Source of the DNA: Saccharofermentans sp.
GTDB taxonomy: Bacteria > Bacillota > Clostridia > Saccharofermentanales > Saccharofermentanaceae
Length of the DNA stretch: 64,000 bases
NCBI GenBank assembly: GCA_024685385.1
Contig: JAIKVV010000052.1
Coordinates: forward strand, 1-64,000
Direction of reading: 5' to 3'
The notes beneath the pieces were generated by a model that was given only the letters and a program-made list of their open reading frames with translations, was not told the DNA's origin and searched no databases. The translations under genes were made by a program, and so were the position numbers. Positions 25,927 to 34,372 of the stretch are shown piece by piece; within the stretch, counting starts at the first letter, position 1; every line of letters begins with the position of its first letter.

Positions 25927-26283
25927 TTAGAATTCAGTAAATGTTGCAGAATATGACCATCTCGGTTCACCGTTAGGAGCTGCCGTCATCTCCGCAGTTC
26001 CAGGAGTGAAATAACCATGTGCTTCTTTATAGGAACCAAACCAGAAACGGATATCAACACTTGCCGGGCTGATCGCCTGAACAATTGTTGCCAATTCAGC
26101 ATCGGTCAGTTCTTCCCAGGAATAATCACACTGATATACACCCTGCCTTATTCGTTCACGGTGCATCTTTCCCGTTCCGACCGACCTGGTCGTGTTCTCC
26201 GAGTCCAGGTCATTCGTTTGAATGGAGATTCCCGTAGGACAGGGCATCGCCACGTTGTTTATCTTCAAATAATCAATGCTCAT
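25927..26283 (-). CDS. Distal tail-like small protein (DUF6711 type)
   Basis: 118 aa beginning MSIDYLKINNVAMPCPTG, with 'RSVGTGKMHRERIRQGVYQCDYSWEELTD'. The sequence and its place between tape measure and tail-hub genes match the DUF6711 phage proteins I know from Clostridia prophages. It overlaps the tape measure stop by four bases (ATGA). Probably a structural tail protein. Confidence 0.7.
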   Translation of the reverse strand: MSIDYLKINNVAMPCPTGISIQTNDLDSENTTRSVGTGKMHRERIRQGVYQCDYSWEELTDAELATIVQAISPASVDIRFWFGSYKEAHGYFTPGTAEMTAAPNGEPRWSYSATFTEF

Positions 26284-29200
26284 GCCCTGCCTCCTGATCT
26301 TCCGTTATGTAACTTGTCGTACTTCTGATAGCTGTCGTAAAGGACCTGTCCGTCAAGCATCAGTGTGATGTTTGTAGCTGTATTCCCTGCGCCGGACGTT
26401 GCGACAGTGTTTGCACCCTTCAGGTATGGCAACACCTGCATCATGGCAGCTGCTACCGCTTCAGCGATCTTGCTCTCAGGCGCCACGATCTCACCTTCGC
26501 GTTTGTTATCACCGATAAGTGCGAGTTGAGGAGTGTTTGCTTCTACAAATCCACCGGTTGCCAATCGAGGAATGGATACTTTTGAGAATTTCGGAAGCCC
26601 TGTATAGGGCTTACCCATAATCTCCGCACCTTTTTTCCCGAATGCATCAAGTTTCCCGAGGAATCCGTTAAGTCCGTCAACAATATGATTGATCGCATTT
26701 TCGATCGCTCCGAGCGCAGAATTGAATGCGCCCTTCACAGCACCGACGATGCTGTCGAACGCTTCTGATATAGGCGTGACCACATTTTCCTGGAACCATT
26801 TGCTTGCAGATGCCCAAACACCACAAATATCGTCCCAAAGTTGCGAGAAGAATCCGGAAACTGAAGTCCAGACGCCCTCGAAAAATCCCTTCACAGGCTG
26901 TATGACATTGGTATCGAACCAGGTCGCGACTGAATTCCAGACGCCCTGGATATCAGACCAGAGCTGCGAGAAGAAACCTGATACTTTGGCTACTATTGGA
27001 CTGAAGAACTTTACGACCGGCTGAATAACAGTAGAATCGAACCACTCTGCTGCTGTCGCCCAGATCCCGACGATTACCATCCAAAGAGACTCGAAGACTC
27101 CACCTACTGTCTCTTCAATAGGTTCAAAGAAGCCTATTATCGGCTGAACAACGGTTTCATCGAACCATGTTGCAACCCCTTCCCAAGCCAGATGGATTCC
27201 TTCGATGATCTTGTCCCACTCGAAAATCTGAACCAGATCCGTGAAGAAATTTTCGAGGTCCTTCCACAAATCTTCGAAAAGGCCTCCAATAGCACCGACG
27301 ATATCCTGGAATCCCTTTGTTACAGTGTCCCAATCGCCACTGAATATGCCGACAATAACCTCTACAACGCCCTTTCCGACAGTGAAGATGGACTTCAATA
27401 CGGAAAGCATGTTACTGAAGGCCATGATCAATCCGGAGAAAAATGCTGCTCCATATTTCCCTAGGAAGTTCCCTATAGCCTTAATTACAGGCTTGATTAC
27501 CGGATAGATCTTATTGAACCCTTTTGCAATGGTACCTATCGTCTCACCAATAGTCTTACCAATCTCACGAGCCTTGTCAGCAACACCGGAAGATTCAAAG
27601 TTCTGTCTTACGATATCGAACTTATCTTTGATGGCACCGGTAAATGTAGCGATCGCATCCGAGATGTTGACCGCTGCATCCGAGATATCTTTCTCGAAAT
27701 TCTTGATTCCTTCGGCAAAGCCTTCCAGAGTGCCTGTTTCAAGCGCCTGCTTGAATTCAGTTATTACCGAGGTTATGTCAAAGAAAATGCCTGCAATATT
27801 TGCGCCGGCAACTTCAAGATTCTCAGAATCAAATACCGCCTGAAGGATATTTGATACAGATCCCGACAGATTGGATATTGCATCTGCTTCCCTGCTCGAC
27901 AGGTCGAACATTGTTACCAGATGATCTTTGACAGGCTGTTCATTCTGCGTCAGGAACTTATCAATCGTCCCTGTGGTTGCCTTCGTAACACCCAGAGTGA
28001 TCGTTGCAACAGTTCCGGACACAGAACCGAAAGCCTTAGCCCATTTCTCAGCACAACTGTCAGCTGCACCCTGAACCTTAGGATCAGTAAATATCCGCTG
28101 TGCTGTTTTGCCGATACTTATGACGTCATCCTTGATGCCATCAATATACTTGGATCCATTATACGTCTGATTGAATCCGTCAACGAATGCATCTTTTAAC
28201 TGTACTGCCTTTTTTACAACACCATCAAGCGCCTGCTTCCACTTATTCGTGGCTTTTGTAGCATCATTCGTTGCTGCCGCTGCCGCTTTTGTATTAGCGA
28301 GAACCTTCTTGGAAGCACCACCTCCACCGCCGCCTGAAGAATCAGAGTTCAGAGTGTTAATCTTATCGAACCCTGCAAGGTTCTGCATCATCTTCTTAGC
28401 AGCTCCGCCGGCAGACTTCATCCCCGTGCTGAGATCATCCGCGCTCTGTGCCGCACTTGCAGTAGCATCTGCCACACCACCGACATCGCCGTTCTGGGAT
28501 ACCCCCATAAGGCTTGCAGTGAAGTTTGAAAAGGCAGAAGCTGCCTGATTGGCAGCTTCCATTATCATGTTAAGCCACTGTACTATAGGTGTAAGGACAT
28601 TGATCAAACCCTGACCTATAGTAGCCTTGAACGAATCAAACTGAAGGGTCAGCACACGGATCTGGTTAGCCCAGCCTCCGGAAGTTCTTTGAAAGTCTCC
28701 TGATGCGTCAGACAGTTTATCTTGAACAAAAGCAAGTCTCAAAGAAACCTTCTCCTGTTCGCTCATACTCTTGACGGTCTTGTTCATGCCCTGAGACATC
28801 GCGAACTGGTTAAGTGCAGTCTCTGTCATTACGACACCGTACTTCTTAAGGACTTCTGTCTCACCGGAATATACGGCTTTCAATGCGTTGAAAGTCTCGT
28901 CAGTCGATTTGTTATAGAAGGATGCCATATCACCGGCCAGAGCCGTCAGGGACGATGCCTGGTCATATGCTTCCTTCTCCGAATAACCAAACGCTTTCGA
29001 CATGGCACCGAGTGTTCCCATGTAATCCTTGGCGACAGTCTCGGACAAACCATATGACTTGATCGCGGACTTGGCAAACTCGTTGACATCGTTCGCCATA
29101 TTGCCGTATACGACATCTACTACATTCTGAACCTCTGCAAGGTCAGATCCCAGCTCCACTGCTTCCTTACCGAAGGAGATGAGTCCTGCAACACTGACAG

Positions 29201-29417
29201 CTACGCCGAGAGCCCCAATAGCCTTTTTGGCAACAGACCCCAATGTGCTCAGGGCAGATGTTTCCTTACCGATGGCCGAGGTCACACTCTTTGATGCTGA
29301 CTTTGATTGCTTATTGGCTTCCGATGCCGCGTCTTTAACTGCAGATTTAACATCCGCTATAAGTTGATCCTTCAAGACCTTGATCGACAGATCAACTTCT
29401 CCGACATTTGTCGCCAT
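26280..29417 (-). CDS. Phage tail tape measure protein
   Basis: 1045 aa, GGAGGTGGTTATAG before the ATG. Residues 1-90 are helical and Ala/Ser-rich. A conserved TMP segment follows (about 100-260, 'YMGTLGAMSKAFGYSEKEAYDQASSLTALAGDMASFYN'). The centre contains hydrophobic stretches, and about 720-930 hold Trp-rich repeats of roughly 35 residues ('WFDTNVIQPVKGFFEGVWTS' type). This protein sets tail length and enters the cell during DNA delivery. A Gly run (SSGGGGGGASKK) separates head and rod regions. Confidence 0.92.
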   Translation of the reverse strand: MATNVGEVDLSIKVLKDQLIADVKSAVKDAASEANKQSKSASKSVTSAIGKETSALSTLGSVAKKAIGALGVAVSVAGLISFGKEAVELGSDLAEVQNVVDVVYGNMANDVNEFAKSAIKSYGLSETVAKDYMGTLGAMSKAFGYSEKEAYDQASSLTALAGDMASFYNKSTDETFNALKAVYSGETEVLKKYGVVMTETALNQFAMSQGMNKTVKSMSEQEKVSLRLAFVQDKLSDASGDFQRTSGGWANQIRVLTLQFDSFKATIGQGLINVLTPIVQWLNMIMEAANQAASAFSNFTASLMGVSQNGDVGGVADATASAAQSADDLSTGMKSAGGAAKKMMQNLAGFDKINTLNSDSSGGGGGGASKKVLANTKAAAAATNDATKATNKWKQALDGVVKKAVQLKDAFVDGFNQTYNGSKYIDGIKDDVISIGKTAQRIFTDPKVQGAADSCAEKWAKAFGSVSGTVATITLGVTKATTGTIDKFLTQNEQPVKDHLVTMFDLSSREADAISNLSGSVSNILQAVFDSENLEVAGANIAGIFFDITSVITEFKQALETGTLEGFAEGIKNFEKDISDAAVNISDAIATFTGAIKDKFDIVRQNFESSGVADKAREIGKTIGETIGTIAKGFNKIYPVIKPVIKAIGNFLGKYGAAFFSGLIMAFSNMLSVLKSIFTVGKGVVEVIVGIFSGDWDTVTKGFQDIVGAIGGLFEDLWKDLENFFTDLVQIFEWDKIIEGIHLAWEGVATWFDETVVQPIIGFFEPIEETVGGVFESLWMVIVGIWATAAEWFDSTVIQPVVKFFSPIVAKVSGFFSQLWSDIQGVWNSVATWFDTNVIQPVKGFFEGVWTSVSGFFSQLWDDICGVWASASKWFQENVVTPISEAFDSIVGAVKGAFNSALGAIENAINHIVDGLNGFLGKLDAFGKKGAEIMGKPYTGLPKFSKVSIPRLATGGFVEANTPQLALIGDNKREGEIVAPESKIAEAVAAAMMQVLPYLKGANTVATSGAGNTATNITLMLDGQVLYDSYQKYDKLHNGRSGGRA

Positions 29418-29440
29418 CTATAACCACCTCCTTCAGTCCC

Positions 29441-29776
29441 TTACTTCATCCCGAAAATCTTCCGTAATGCCCAATCAGCTTCCTCGAGAGAATGCGTGAC
29501 TGTACGGGAGTGGCGGGATCTCCACTCGCTATAGATCTTTCTTTCCTGTGCTGTGAACTTGTCTCTTACTTTTCTGTTTTTCTCAGAACGGATCCTGACG
29601 AGGTACCCGAGCGGTGTCTCACCATTCAGACCGGCAAGAAGAGTCGTAAACTCGTCCCAGAGCATATCATCTTCTCTTCTTAACAGGATCCCGTATTGCT
29701 GTGCAAAAGATGCTTCGATAGCATCGTAATCTTCATAGAGATCGTACCAGACCTCATTCTTCGGTGTCGGTGCGAA
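29441..29776 (-). CDS. Tail assembly chaperone C-terminal part (Gp15-like), frameshift product
   Basis: The ORF track lists 29441-29665 from an internal ATG, but the frame is open upstream and conserved-looking sequence continues there (EVWYDLYEDYDAIEASFAQQYG, then MLWDEFTTLLAGL), as in Gp15-like tail chaperones. No ATG, GTG or TTG occurs between the upstream TAG and that internal ATG. The preceding gene overlaps in another frame with TTT-C at 29774-29777. A +1 slip of the Phe tRNA from UUU to UUC would make a fused G-GT-type product. Equivalent fusions are known in many siphoviruses, usually by -1 shift. Confidence 0.65.
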   Translation of the reverse strand, partial: FAPTPKNEVWYDLYEDYDAIEASFAQQYGILLRREDDMLWDEFTTLLAGLNGETPLGYLVRIRSEKNRKVRDKFTAQERKIYSEWRSRHSRTVTHSLEEADWALRKIFGMK

Positions 29777-30071
29777 AGTCGTCCTCTATGTCTTCCAGGT
29801 CCTTGTTCATCGCTACTGCCATAGCAGCCTTCATGATCGTTACCCAGTTATCGAAGGGAAGATTCATATCCTCGATCTGCTTGATCGCTTCATTGCCAAG
29901 CAAGATCTTTAAGATCTCGTTTATCTGTTCCAAATCATCCCCGTTTTCGAGGGCCATTACCTTCAACATTGCGTTCTTGGTGCAATCGACCTTGTACTTA
30001 TGTTTCTCATCAATGATAAGGAATCTCGGCTCCCTATCCAATTTGTTGCTTATGTTTATTACTCTACCCAT
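29754..30071 (-). CDS. Tail assembly chaperone (gpG-like, N-terminal ORF)
   Basis: 105 aa from the ATG at 30069-30071, which has AAAGGAGGATTAACA before it. The track start is 11 codons upstream and lacks such a site. Acidic C-terminus (DLEDIEDDFRTDTEE). Position between tail tube and tape measure genes identifies it as a tail assembly chaperone, which holds the tape measure protein during tail assembly. Its 3' end overlaps the Gp15-like frame; a +1 frameshift is proposed at its Phe-110-equivalent TTT codon. Confidence 0.78.
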   Translation of the reverse strand: MGRVINISNKLDREPRFLIIDEKHKYKVDCTKNAMLKVMALENGDDLEQINEILKILLGNEAIKQIEDMNLPFDNWVTIMKAAMAVAMNKDLEDIEDDFRTDTEE

Positions 30072-30085
30072 TGTTAATCCTCCTT

Positions 30086-30124
30086 TAATAGAAAGGGAGA
30101 GCACTCTTCCCCGAATGCTCTCCC
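30086..30124 (-). terminator. Partial terminator between tail tube and chaperone genes
   Basis: GGGAGAGCA (30095-30103) pairs perfectly with TGCTCTCCC (30116-30124), followed on the minus strand by TTTCTATT. It may let the abundant tail tube mRNA exceed downstream transcripts. Confidence 0.6.
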
Positions 30125-30148
30125 TGTTTTGTTTGTGTTGTTTTCTGA

Positions 30149-30592
30149 TCAGCCGTTAGCATATGTAATTGTAGGCTTGCCGTTGCTCTGAACCTCAAAT
30201 TCGAGCGGAGCAACATTGGTTGAATCACCGTACTCATATGCTGTAACAGAGATGATCGCATCTGTAAGTGTGATGCTGTCACCATTCTTGAAGTTGACCT
30301 TGAAATCACCTTCAGCATCACGACCGTTCTTGAACGCATAAGAAGCAATTGCATCATTACCGGTGTCACCGACATTTCTCTTACCGGAGCAAGAGAAGGC
30401 AATGCTCTTTGCAGTCATGAGTCTTCTGACCCAGCCCTCAGCATTGTAAGGGTTCCACTCTTCGATACCGTTGTCAATGGCGATAGAGAAGCTCTCAACA
30501 TCTGCGATATCCTCAAAAGTGTTGTCCACCTTAATCTGGAACTGACCTTCGTAACAGGGAAATACACCTGTGAAAGGAGTAGGATCTGGCAT
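30149..30592 (-). CDS. Phage major tail tube protein
   Basis: 147 aa, AGGAGGAAAAAAAT before the ATG. The sequence 'GQFQIKVDNTFEDIADVESFSIAIDNGIEEWNPYNAEGWVRRLMTAKSI' with its beta-rich profile matches tail tube proteins of Firmicutes siphoviruses. The hairpin just downstream suits a strongly expressed structural gene. It polymerises into the tail tube around the tape measure protein. Confidence 0.85.
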   Translation of the reverse strand: MPDPTPFTGVFPCYEGQFQIKVDNTFEDIADVESFSIAIDNGIEEWNPYNAEGWVRRLMTAKSIAFSCSGKRNVGDTGNDAIASYAFKNGRDAEGDFKVNFKNGDSITLTDAIISVTAYEYGDSTNVAPLEFEVQSNGKPTITYANG

Positions 30593-30609
30593 ATTTTTTT
30601 CCTCCTATT

Positions 30610-30987
30610 TTATGATATTGGTTTTGCATATACCGTAACGTCCAGTGTGTACTCGCATATCCCGTTTTCATCTTTATCGACATCAACGGGAGGTCGGGGA
30701 CAGTCTATCCATCCGGTATGTTTTGTTGTAGTAAAATTCGCTCTCTTAAGTATGTTGTAGAGCGAAATAGCTTTGTCTTCGGTAACATCAAGAGCCTTTG
30801 TCCAATGAACCAAGATGGTAAGATTCTTGACCGAATACGAAGACGGTCCGTAACTTTCAGGTTGTACAGCGGGATCCCTGGAATAGACTCCAAGAACCTG
30901 CGTCTTTCCTTTGGGGATATATCCTCCATAAAGATCTGTAATGCCCTGGGATTCCAGCCACCTGATAAACTCTTTAATGGTCATCAT
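30610..30987 (-). CDS. Phage tail terminator/minor capsid-type protein
   Basis: 125 aa. Context (tail tube downstream, head-tail genes upstream) and the pattern 'LYGGYIPKGKTQVLGVYSRD...VTVYAKPIS' fit the minor capsid/tail terminator proteins of this phage type. Its start overlaps the previous stop (ATGATG with TGA). It should cap the tail tube or join it to the head. Confidence 0.7.
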   Translation of the reverse strand: MMTIKEFIRWLESQGITDLYGGYIPKGKTQVLGVYSRDPAVQPESYGPSSYSVKNLTILVHWTKALDVTEDKAISLYNILKRANFTTTKHTGWIDCPRPPVDVDKDENGICEYTLDVTVYAKPIS

Positions 30988-31355
30988 GTGATTTCCCTCC
31001 TCACCAGTTCAGCATATATCTTTGTCGGAAGATCCCCCTCTGCACCGTTCGGGAGATAATCGTCAAACCATCTTCCTCCAGCATTTGCGTTCTTACCCTG
31101 TTGGAAATTGTATTCCGGATGGTAATACAAACGTCTGGCTTGAGGTGCAATTGTCTTAATGATTATTTCTCCGGACGATACGTTGGAATCATCAACAAAC
31201 GTTCTGTTATTTTGCATCTCACCGGTATCGAACGGCATCTTCTGCTTCTGCACAAGATCTGTCAGCACGGCTTGACCAGTCTTCTTCAAGGCTTTGACCT
31301 GAGCTTCAGACAACTTCTTAAGACCATCATCATTGAATCTGTAATTAGATGCCAT
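30984..31355 (-). CDS. HK97 gp10-like/minor capsid protein
   Basis: 123 aa with helical N-terminus (LKKLSEAQVKALKKTGQAVLTDLV), 'PFDTGEMQNN' and 'ARRLYYHPEYNFQ'. The PFDTG-like motif is typical of HK97 gp10-type tail-component proteins. It sits directly after the head closure gene and overlaps the next start. Confidence 0.7.
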   Translation of the reverse strand: MASNYRFNDDGLKKLSEAQVKALKKTGQAVLTDLVQKQKMPFDTGEMQNNRTFVDDSNVSSGEIIIKTIAPQARRLYYHPEYNFQQGKNANAGGRWFDDYLPNGAEGDLPTKIYAELVRREIT

Positions 31356-31703
31356 TCAGATCACCTCGATTCTTGTATGGTTCACCGTACCGTCAGGGTT
31401 CCTCGGTCTGTAGATTCCCAGGATCTCTCTGTTAGAAAGACCTGCAATCGTAACATGACCGCCGGTAATTTCGTCGTTGATACCTGCAAGAAGATCCTGG
31501 CCAACATGGATGATCCCGGACAACTTTATCCAGTCACCATTCTTGTCCCTGACCCTTTGTGCTTTCTCCGACCAGTTCACCTTGCCGGACCACGTCAAGA
31601 GTTCAGAATCATCACCAAACTGCGACGGACCGCCTGTAAACACGATCGTGCATGGTGTCACATCCGCGAAATCGGGATACTTCAACTTCTTGATCATTGT
31701 CAT
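31356..31703 (-). CDS. Head closure/minor capsid protein
   Basis: 115 aa beginning MTMIKKLKYPDFADVTPC. Beta-rich, with 'RDKNGDWIKLSGIIHVGQDLLAGINDEI'. Position third after the capsid gene corresponds to putative minor capsid/head-tail joining proteins in related prophages. It overlaps the preceding stop by four bases. Confidence 0.65.
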   Translation of the reverse strand: MTMIKKLKYPDFADVTPCTIVFTGGPSQFGDDSELLTWSGKVNWSEKAQRVRDKNGDWIKLSGIIHVGQDLLAGINDEITGGHVTIAGLSNREILGIYRPRNPDGTVNHTRIEVI

Positions 31704-32083
31704 ATCCCCCTGTAAAGATATCCGGTCACGATGAGTTCATCATATGCACGTTGGGGAACTCCGTATGTTGCCATCATGTCAACATCAGAAGTTCCGCCTA
31801 TCTGCATATTTACATCGCCTATCGAATATCCGGAAAGACCATTTGCCGATGCACCGCTGTTGTTACCTGTTTCCAGAAGAAATTCGGCAGCAAGACATAC
31901 CGCACGTTTCAGATGCTCCTTCTGAAAGGGAGTGGGCGGTTCGAGCTCGTCCTTATACCTGATCGCTCTTCTTACGGCATCAGATGCTTTCTGAAGATAC
32001 GGCATGGCTTCTTCCGAAGTCGAAAAGTCCGTTCCGTGATATTCATCTGTATAGAATTCATAATCCGCGTAAGATATGCTCAC
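31700..32083 (-). CDS. Head-tail connector (gp6-like)
   Basis: 127 aa. The apparent start is GTG with GGAGG nine bases upstream; an intervening ATG reads into an immediate stop. 'YADYEFYTDEYHG....EEAMPYLQKASDAVRRAIRY' and 'AVCLAAEFLLETG' resemble DNA-packaging/head-tail adaptor proteins following the capsid gene. Probably forms the ring below the portal. Confidence 0.7.
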   Translation of the reverse strand: MSISYADYEFYTDEYHGTDFSTSEEAMPYLQKASDAVRRAIRYKDELEPPTPFQKEHLKRAVCLAAEFLLETGNNSGASANGLSGYSIGDVNMQIGGTSDVDMMATYGVPQRAYDELIVTGYLYRGI

Positions 32084-32101
32084 TGCTTCATTCCTCCGTA
32101 A

Positions 32102-32200
32102 TTACTTCTTTTTCTTGGGTTTCTCTTCGGAAGGAACTTCCTTCTGGGTCTTACCTTTAGGCTGTTCCTTCTTCGGAATACCACCGATCATGATACTCAT
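32102..32200 (-). CDS. 32-aa lysine-rich peptide
   Basis: ATG at 32198-32200 with AGGAGGTGCTTT upstream and stop TAA at 32102-32104; below the ORF-track cutoff. The sequence is MSIMIGGIPKKEQPKGKTQK and a tail ending PKKKK. It lies between the capsid extension and the connector gene, inside the structural operon. The strong ribosome binding site supports translation. The role is unknown, possibly a small virion or DNA-binding peptide. Confidence 0.6.
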   Translation of the reverse strand: MSIMIGGIPKKEQPKGKTQKEVPSEEKPKKKK

Positions 32201-32211
32201 AAAGCACCTCC

Positions 32212-32634
32212 TTACTCACATACAAGCGGTGACAAGTCGTACTCCTTACGGAGTGTTGCCGTACCATCAGTAGCCACGATAATGAGCTTCTGGGTATTCT
32301 TGTCATTGATGTATGCTGCAAAGTTCTTATCCTCATCCTCGATGATCTCAACAAGGCCGCTGTCATCATCAATGGGAGTGGTTCCACCCGGACCACCGTA
32401 TGTAGGTCTAAGCCCTACCTTAACGGAAGTCATATCCTCGGTGATTCCCAGAACTTTCATGGCGAGGAAGTTACCTTCACCCCAGTAGTTAACCAGAGCG
32501 CTCGGAGTATCATAATGCTTGAGTGTTCCTGTTACGGCATTCCCTACAACAGAAACACCGCTCTGAAGATCACTCACTGCCGAGTCGTAGATTGTAGCCC
32601 CACTGTCCTCGGGCTCAACCGAGGGGCTTACGAG
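32212..32634 (-). CDS. Capsid C-terminal extension domain, expressed by -1 frameshift
   Basis: The ORF track gives 32212-32577 starting with GTG, which has no ribosome binding site. The frame is open upstream through the end of the capsid gene ('PLVSPSVEPEDSGATIYDSAV...'). A slippery A-AAC-CCC heptamer and a stem-loop at the capsid stop would join it to the capsid, adding 140 residues. The domain is beta-rich (YWGEGNFLAMKVLGI, TDGTATLRKEYDLS), as expected for a head-decorating domain. Listeria phage PSA is a known case of a frameshift-extended capsid (by +1). Confidence 0.7.
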   Translation of the reverse strand, partial: LVSPSVEPEDSGATIYDSAVSDLQSGVSVVGNAVTGTLKHYDTPSALVNYWGEGNFLAMKVLGITEDMTSVKVGLRPTYGGPGGTTPIDDDSGLVEIIEDEDKNFAAYINDKNTQKLIIVATDGTATLRKEYDLSPLVCE

Positions 32635-32640
32635 GGGTTT
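32596..32640 (-). promoter_or_regulatory. Programmed -1 ribosomal frameshift signal
   Basis: On the minus strand the heptamer A AAC CCC (32634-32640) is in the capsid frame, followed by TCG and stop TAA. Five bases after the heptamer begins a structure of AGCCC/GGGCT enclosing CTCGG-TTGAGC-CCGAG (32596-32628). The heptamer follows the X XXY YYZ rule. Confidence 0.72.
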
Positions 32641-33491
32641 GATGCCACCACATGAGCATAGATACCTGCTACCTTGTTCTCATAGACATCGTTAAGGCCA
32701 TAGATCCTGTAACCGAACTTCCATGCGTCAGCATCCTGATTCTGTTCAGGTGTGATGACCTTCGGTGCCAGGTGCTTGACCGTCTGAAGAACTGCAGACT
32801 TGGCAACGATAAGGAAGTTAAGGTTCTTACCATCTGTGTGCCTGGAGTATCCGCCTGCGCCGGATGTAGCAAGAGCAACCTTGCTGTAGAAACGACTCTG
32901 CGGAACCTTGGTGATCTTGGCGAAGGATGCAAGACAAGCCTTGGACTTAGTTGTATCCATATCCTCGATATCCTTAAGACCTGCAGGTGTAATGAAGAGG
33001 TATCTCTCTTCTAAAGGAACCTCTGCGTCATCCATCTCTGCCATTGCTGCGGATACAGCTGCATACCAGCCACCTGCAGAAATGTTTGCGGAAGTACCGC
33101 CGATATTAGCTGTGCCTGCGTACTGTGCGAAACGGACAGCGTCAACCTCGGGAACAACCTTTGTTCTGATGAACTCACCTGCGAGCTTACCGAAAGCGAT
33201 ACCTGCAGTCTCCTCGTTGTCCATAGCGTCAACGTTGAACATACGACCACGCTCGTAGTTGAACTGCTTGGTCTCGTGTGTGAGTGTAACATCGCCCTGG
33301 GTATAACCGCTGTTACGGCTGTAAGCTGCAAGACCCTGCATCTCAAGCTTGGGTACGATGATCTCGTTAGCGTTAGCACCTGCCTGGAAGAGTTCAGAAT
33401 CGCCATCAAGTACAGACGTAAGAGAAGCGTTCTTATAAACTTCATCAAGCAAAGGTACATACTTCTTAAAAAGTGCAATAGAATTTGCCAT
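32628..33491 (-). CDS. Major capsid protein (HK97 fold)
   Basis: 287 aa in the short form, with GGAGGAATAATAAC before the ATG. Features of the family: 'ELFQAGANANEIIVPKLEMQGLAAYSRNSGYTQGDVTLTHETKQF', 'KVVPEVDAVRFAQYAGTAN', and the C-terminal 'YRIYGLNDVYENKVAGIYAHVV'. It follows a scaffold gene. The gene ends at a -1 slippery site, so a fraction of ribosomes should make a 426-aa form. Self-assembles into the head. Confidence 0.92.
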   Translation of the reverse strand: MANSIALFKKYVPLLDEVYKNASLTSVLDGDSELFQAGANANEIIVPKLEMQGLAAYSRNSGYTQGDVTLTHETKQFNYERGRMFNVDAMDNEETAGIAFGKLAGEFIRTKVVPEVDAVRFAQYAGTANIGGTSANISAGGWYAAVSAAMAEMDDAEVPLEERYLFITPAGLKDIEDMDTTKSKACLASFAKITKVPQSRFYSKVALATSGAGGYSRHTDGKNLNFLIVAKSAVLQTVKHLAPKVITPEQNQDADAWKFGYRIYGLNDVYENKVAGIYAHVVASNPS

Positions 33492-33512
33492 GTTATTATT
33501 CCTCCTTATGGC

Positions 33513-34187
33513 TTATTTCTTGTTGGGGGAAAGTCCGAAAGCGCGTCGTATCGCGTCATCGTTATCACCTCCCTTGTCCTTATTCCCGTCAGCTCCGATC
33601 TTGAATCCCGAAGTCTCCTTCGTATCCTTCAGTTCCGGAACATCCTTAAGGACCTGTTCAACGGCAGCCTTGATAGCCGCCTCATCCGGATTACCGTCAT
33701 CATCGATGGTGATCTTGGTAAGGTCTGCCATCTTGACCACATAATCCAGCTTGTTGCTCTTGACACCAAGGCTCGAAGCCATGATCTGTGCATTTGCCTT
33801 AATCATTACTGCATTCGCTTTTGCGATTGCTTCCTGAGCGGTCTTTTCCGCAGCATCTGCACGTTCAGCCTGTGCTTTGGCATCATTCTTTGAAGCCTCT
33901 GCCTTCTCTGCCTTTGTCTTTTTGTACTCGGCTATAGCTGCATTAGCTTCTTCCTCAGTAAGACCCTGCTGCTGGAAGAAAGACTTCAAAGCTGACTTCT
34001 CAGCTCTGCCCGTTCTCTCTGTCACAATCTTATCCAGGTCTTCCTGCGTATACTGCTTTGTACCGGTAGCAGCTCCGTCGTTACCGCCGTTACCCCCGGC
34101 GTTAGGGTTTGTGCCGTTCGTATTGTTCTCGGCACCCGAATTCTCGGCGCCGGATCTTGCGGACTGCTGTTCATTCATCTCTGACAT
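33513..34187 (-). CDS. Phage scaffold protein (DUF4355/gp20-like)
   Basis: 224 aa from the ATG at 34185-34187 with GGAGGTACATCT; the track start lies 21 codons upstream. The N-terminus is Gly/Asn/Ala-rich and disordered. A long coiled coil (EKAEASKNDAKAQAERADAAEKTAQEAIAKANAVM) follows, with a C-terminal capsid-binding-like segment (DDAIRRAFGLSPNKK). Composition and position before the capsid gene define it as scaffold, needed for head assembly and absent from virions. Confidence 0.85.
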   Translation of the reverse strand: MSEMNEQQSARSGAENSGAENNTNGTNPNAGGNGGNDGAATGTKQYTQEDLDKIVTERTGRAEKSALKSFFQQQGLTEEEANAAIAEYKKTKAEKAEASKNDAKAQAERADAAEKTAQEAIAKANAVMIKANAQIMASSLGVKSNKLDYVVKMADLTKITIDDDGNPDEAAIKAAVEQVLKDVPELKDTKETSGFKIGADGNKDKGGDNDDAIRRAFGLSPNKK

Positions 34188-34251
34188 AGATGTACCTCCG
34201 TTTATTGCCCGTCGGCTATATTCCATCCTGTAAGCCCGGATGTTGGACATG

Positions 34252-34287
34252 AAAAAGGGACCGCAGAGCTTTAGGCTCTTAGGTCCC
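34252..34287 (-). terminator. Terminator upstream of the scaffold-capsid genes
   Basis: GGGACC...GGTCCC with inner AGAGC/GCTCT and TTTTT on the minus side. A second perfect stem, GAGGGCG-ATG-CGCCCTC, lies at 34293-34310. It should limit read-through from the packaging genes into the capsid genes unless antitermination acts. Confidence 0.6.
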
Positions 34288-34372
34288 GTGTTTGAGGGCG
34301 ATGCGCCCTCGGGTTTATGCTATATTCATAATACAGGCCAACAACCGAGTAATATGAAAGGAGCAACTTGTT

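Noticed and set aside
32212-32577. Separate gene starting at GTG 32577
   Set aside because: No Shine-Dalgarno and an open frame upstream with a slippery site; treated as a capsid extension.
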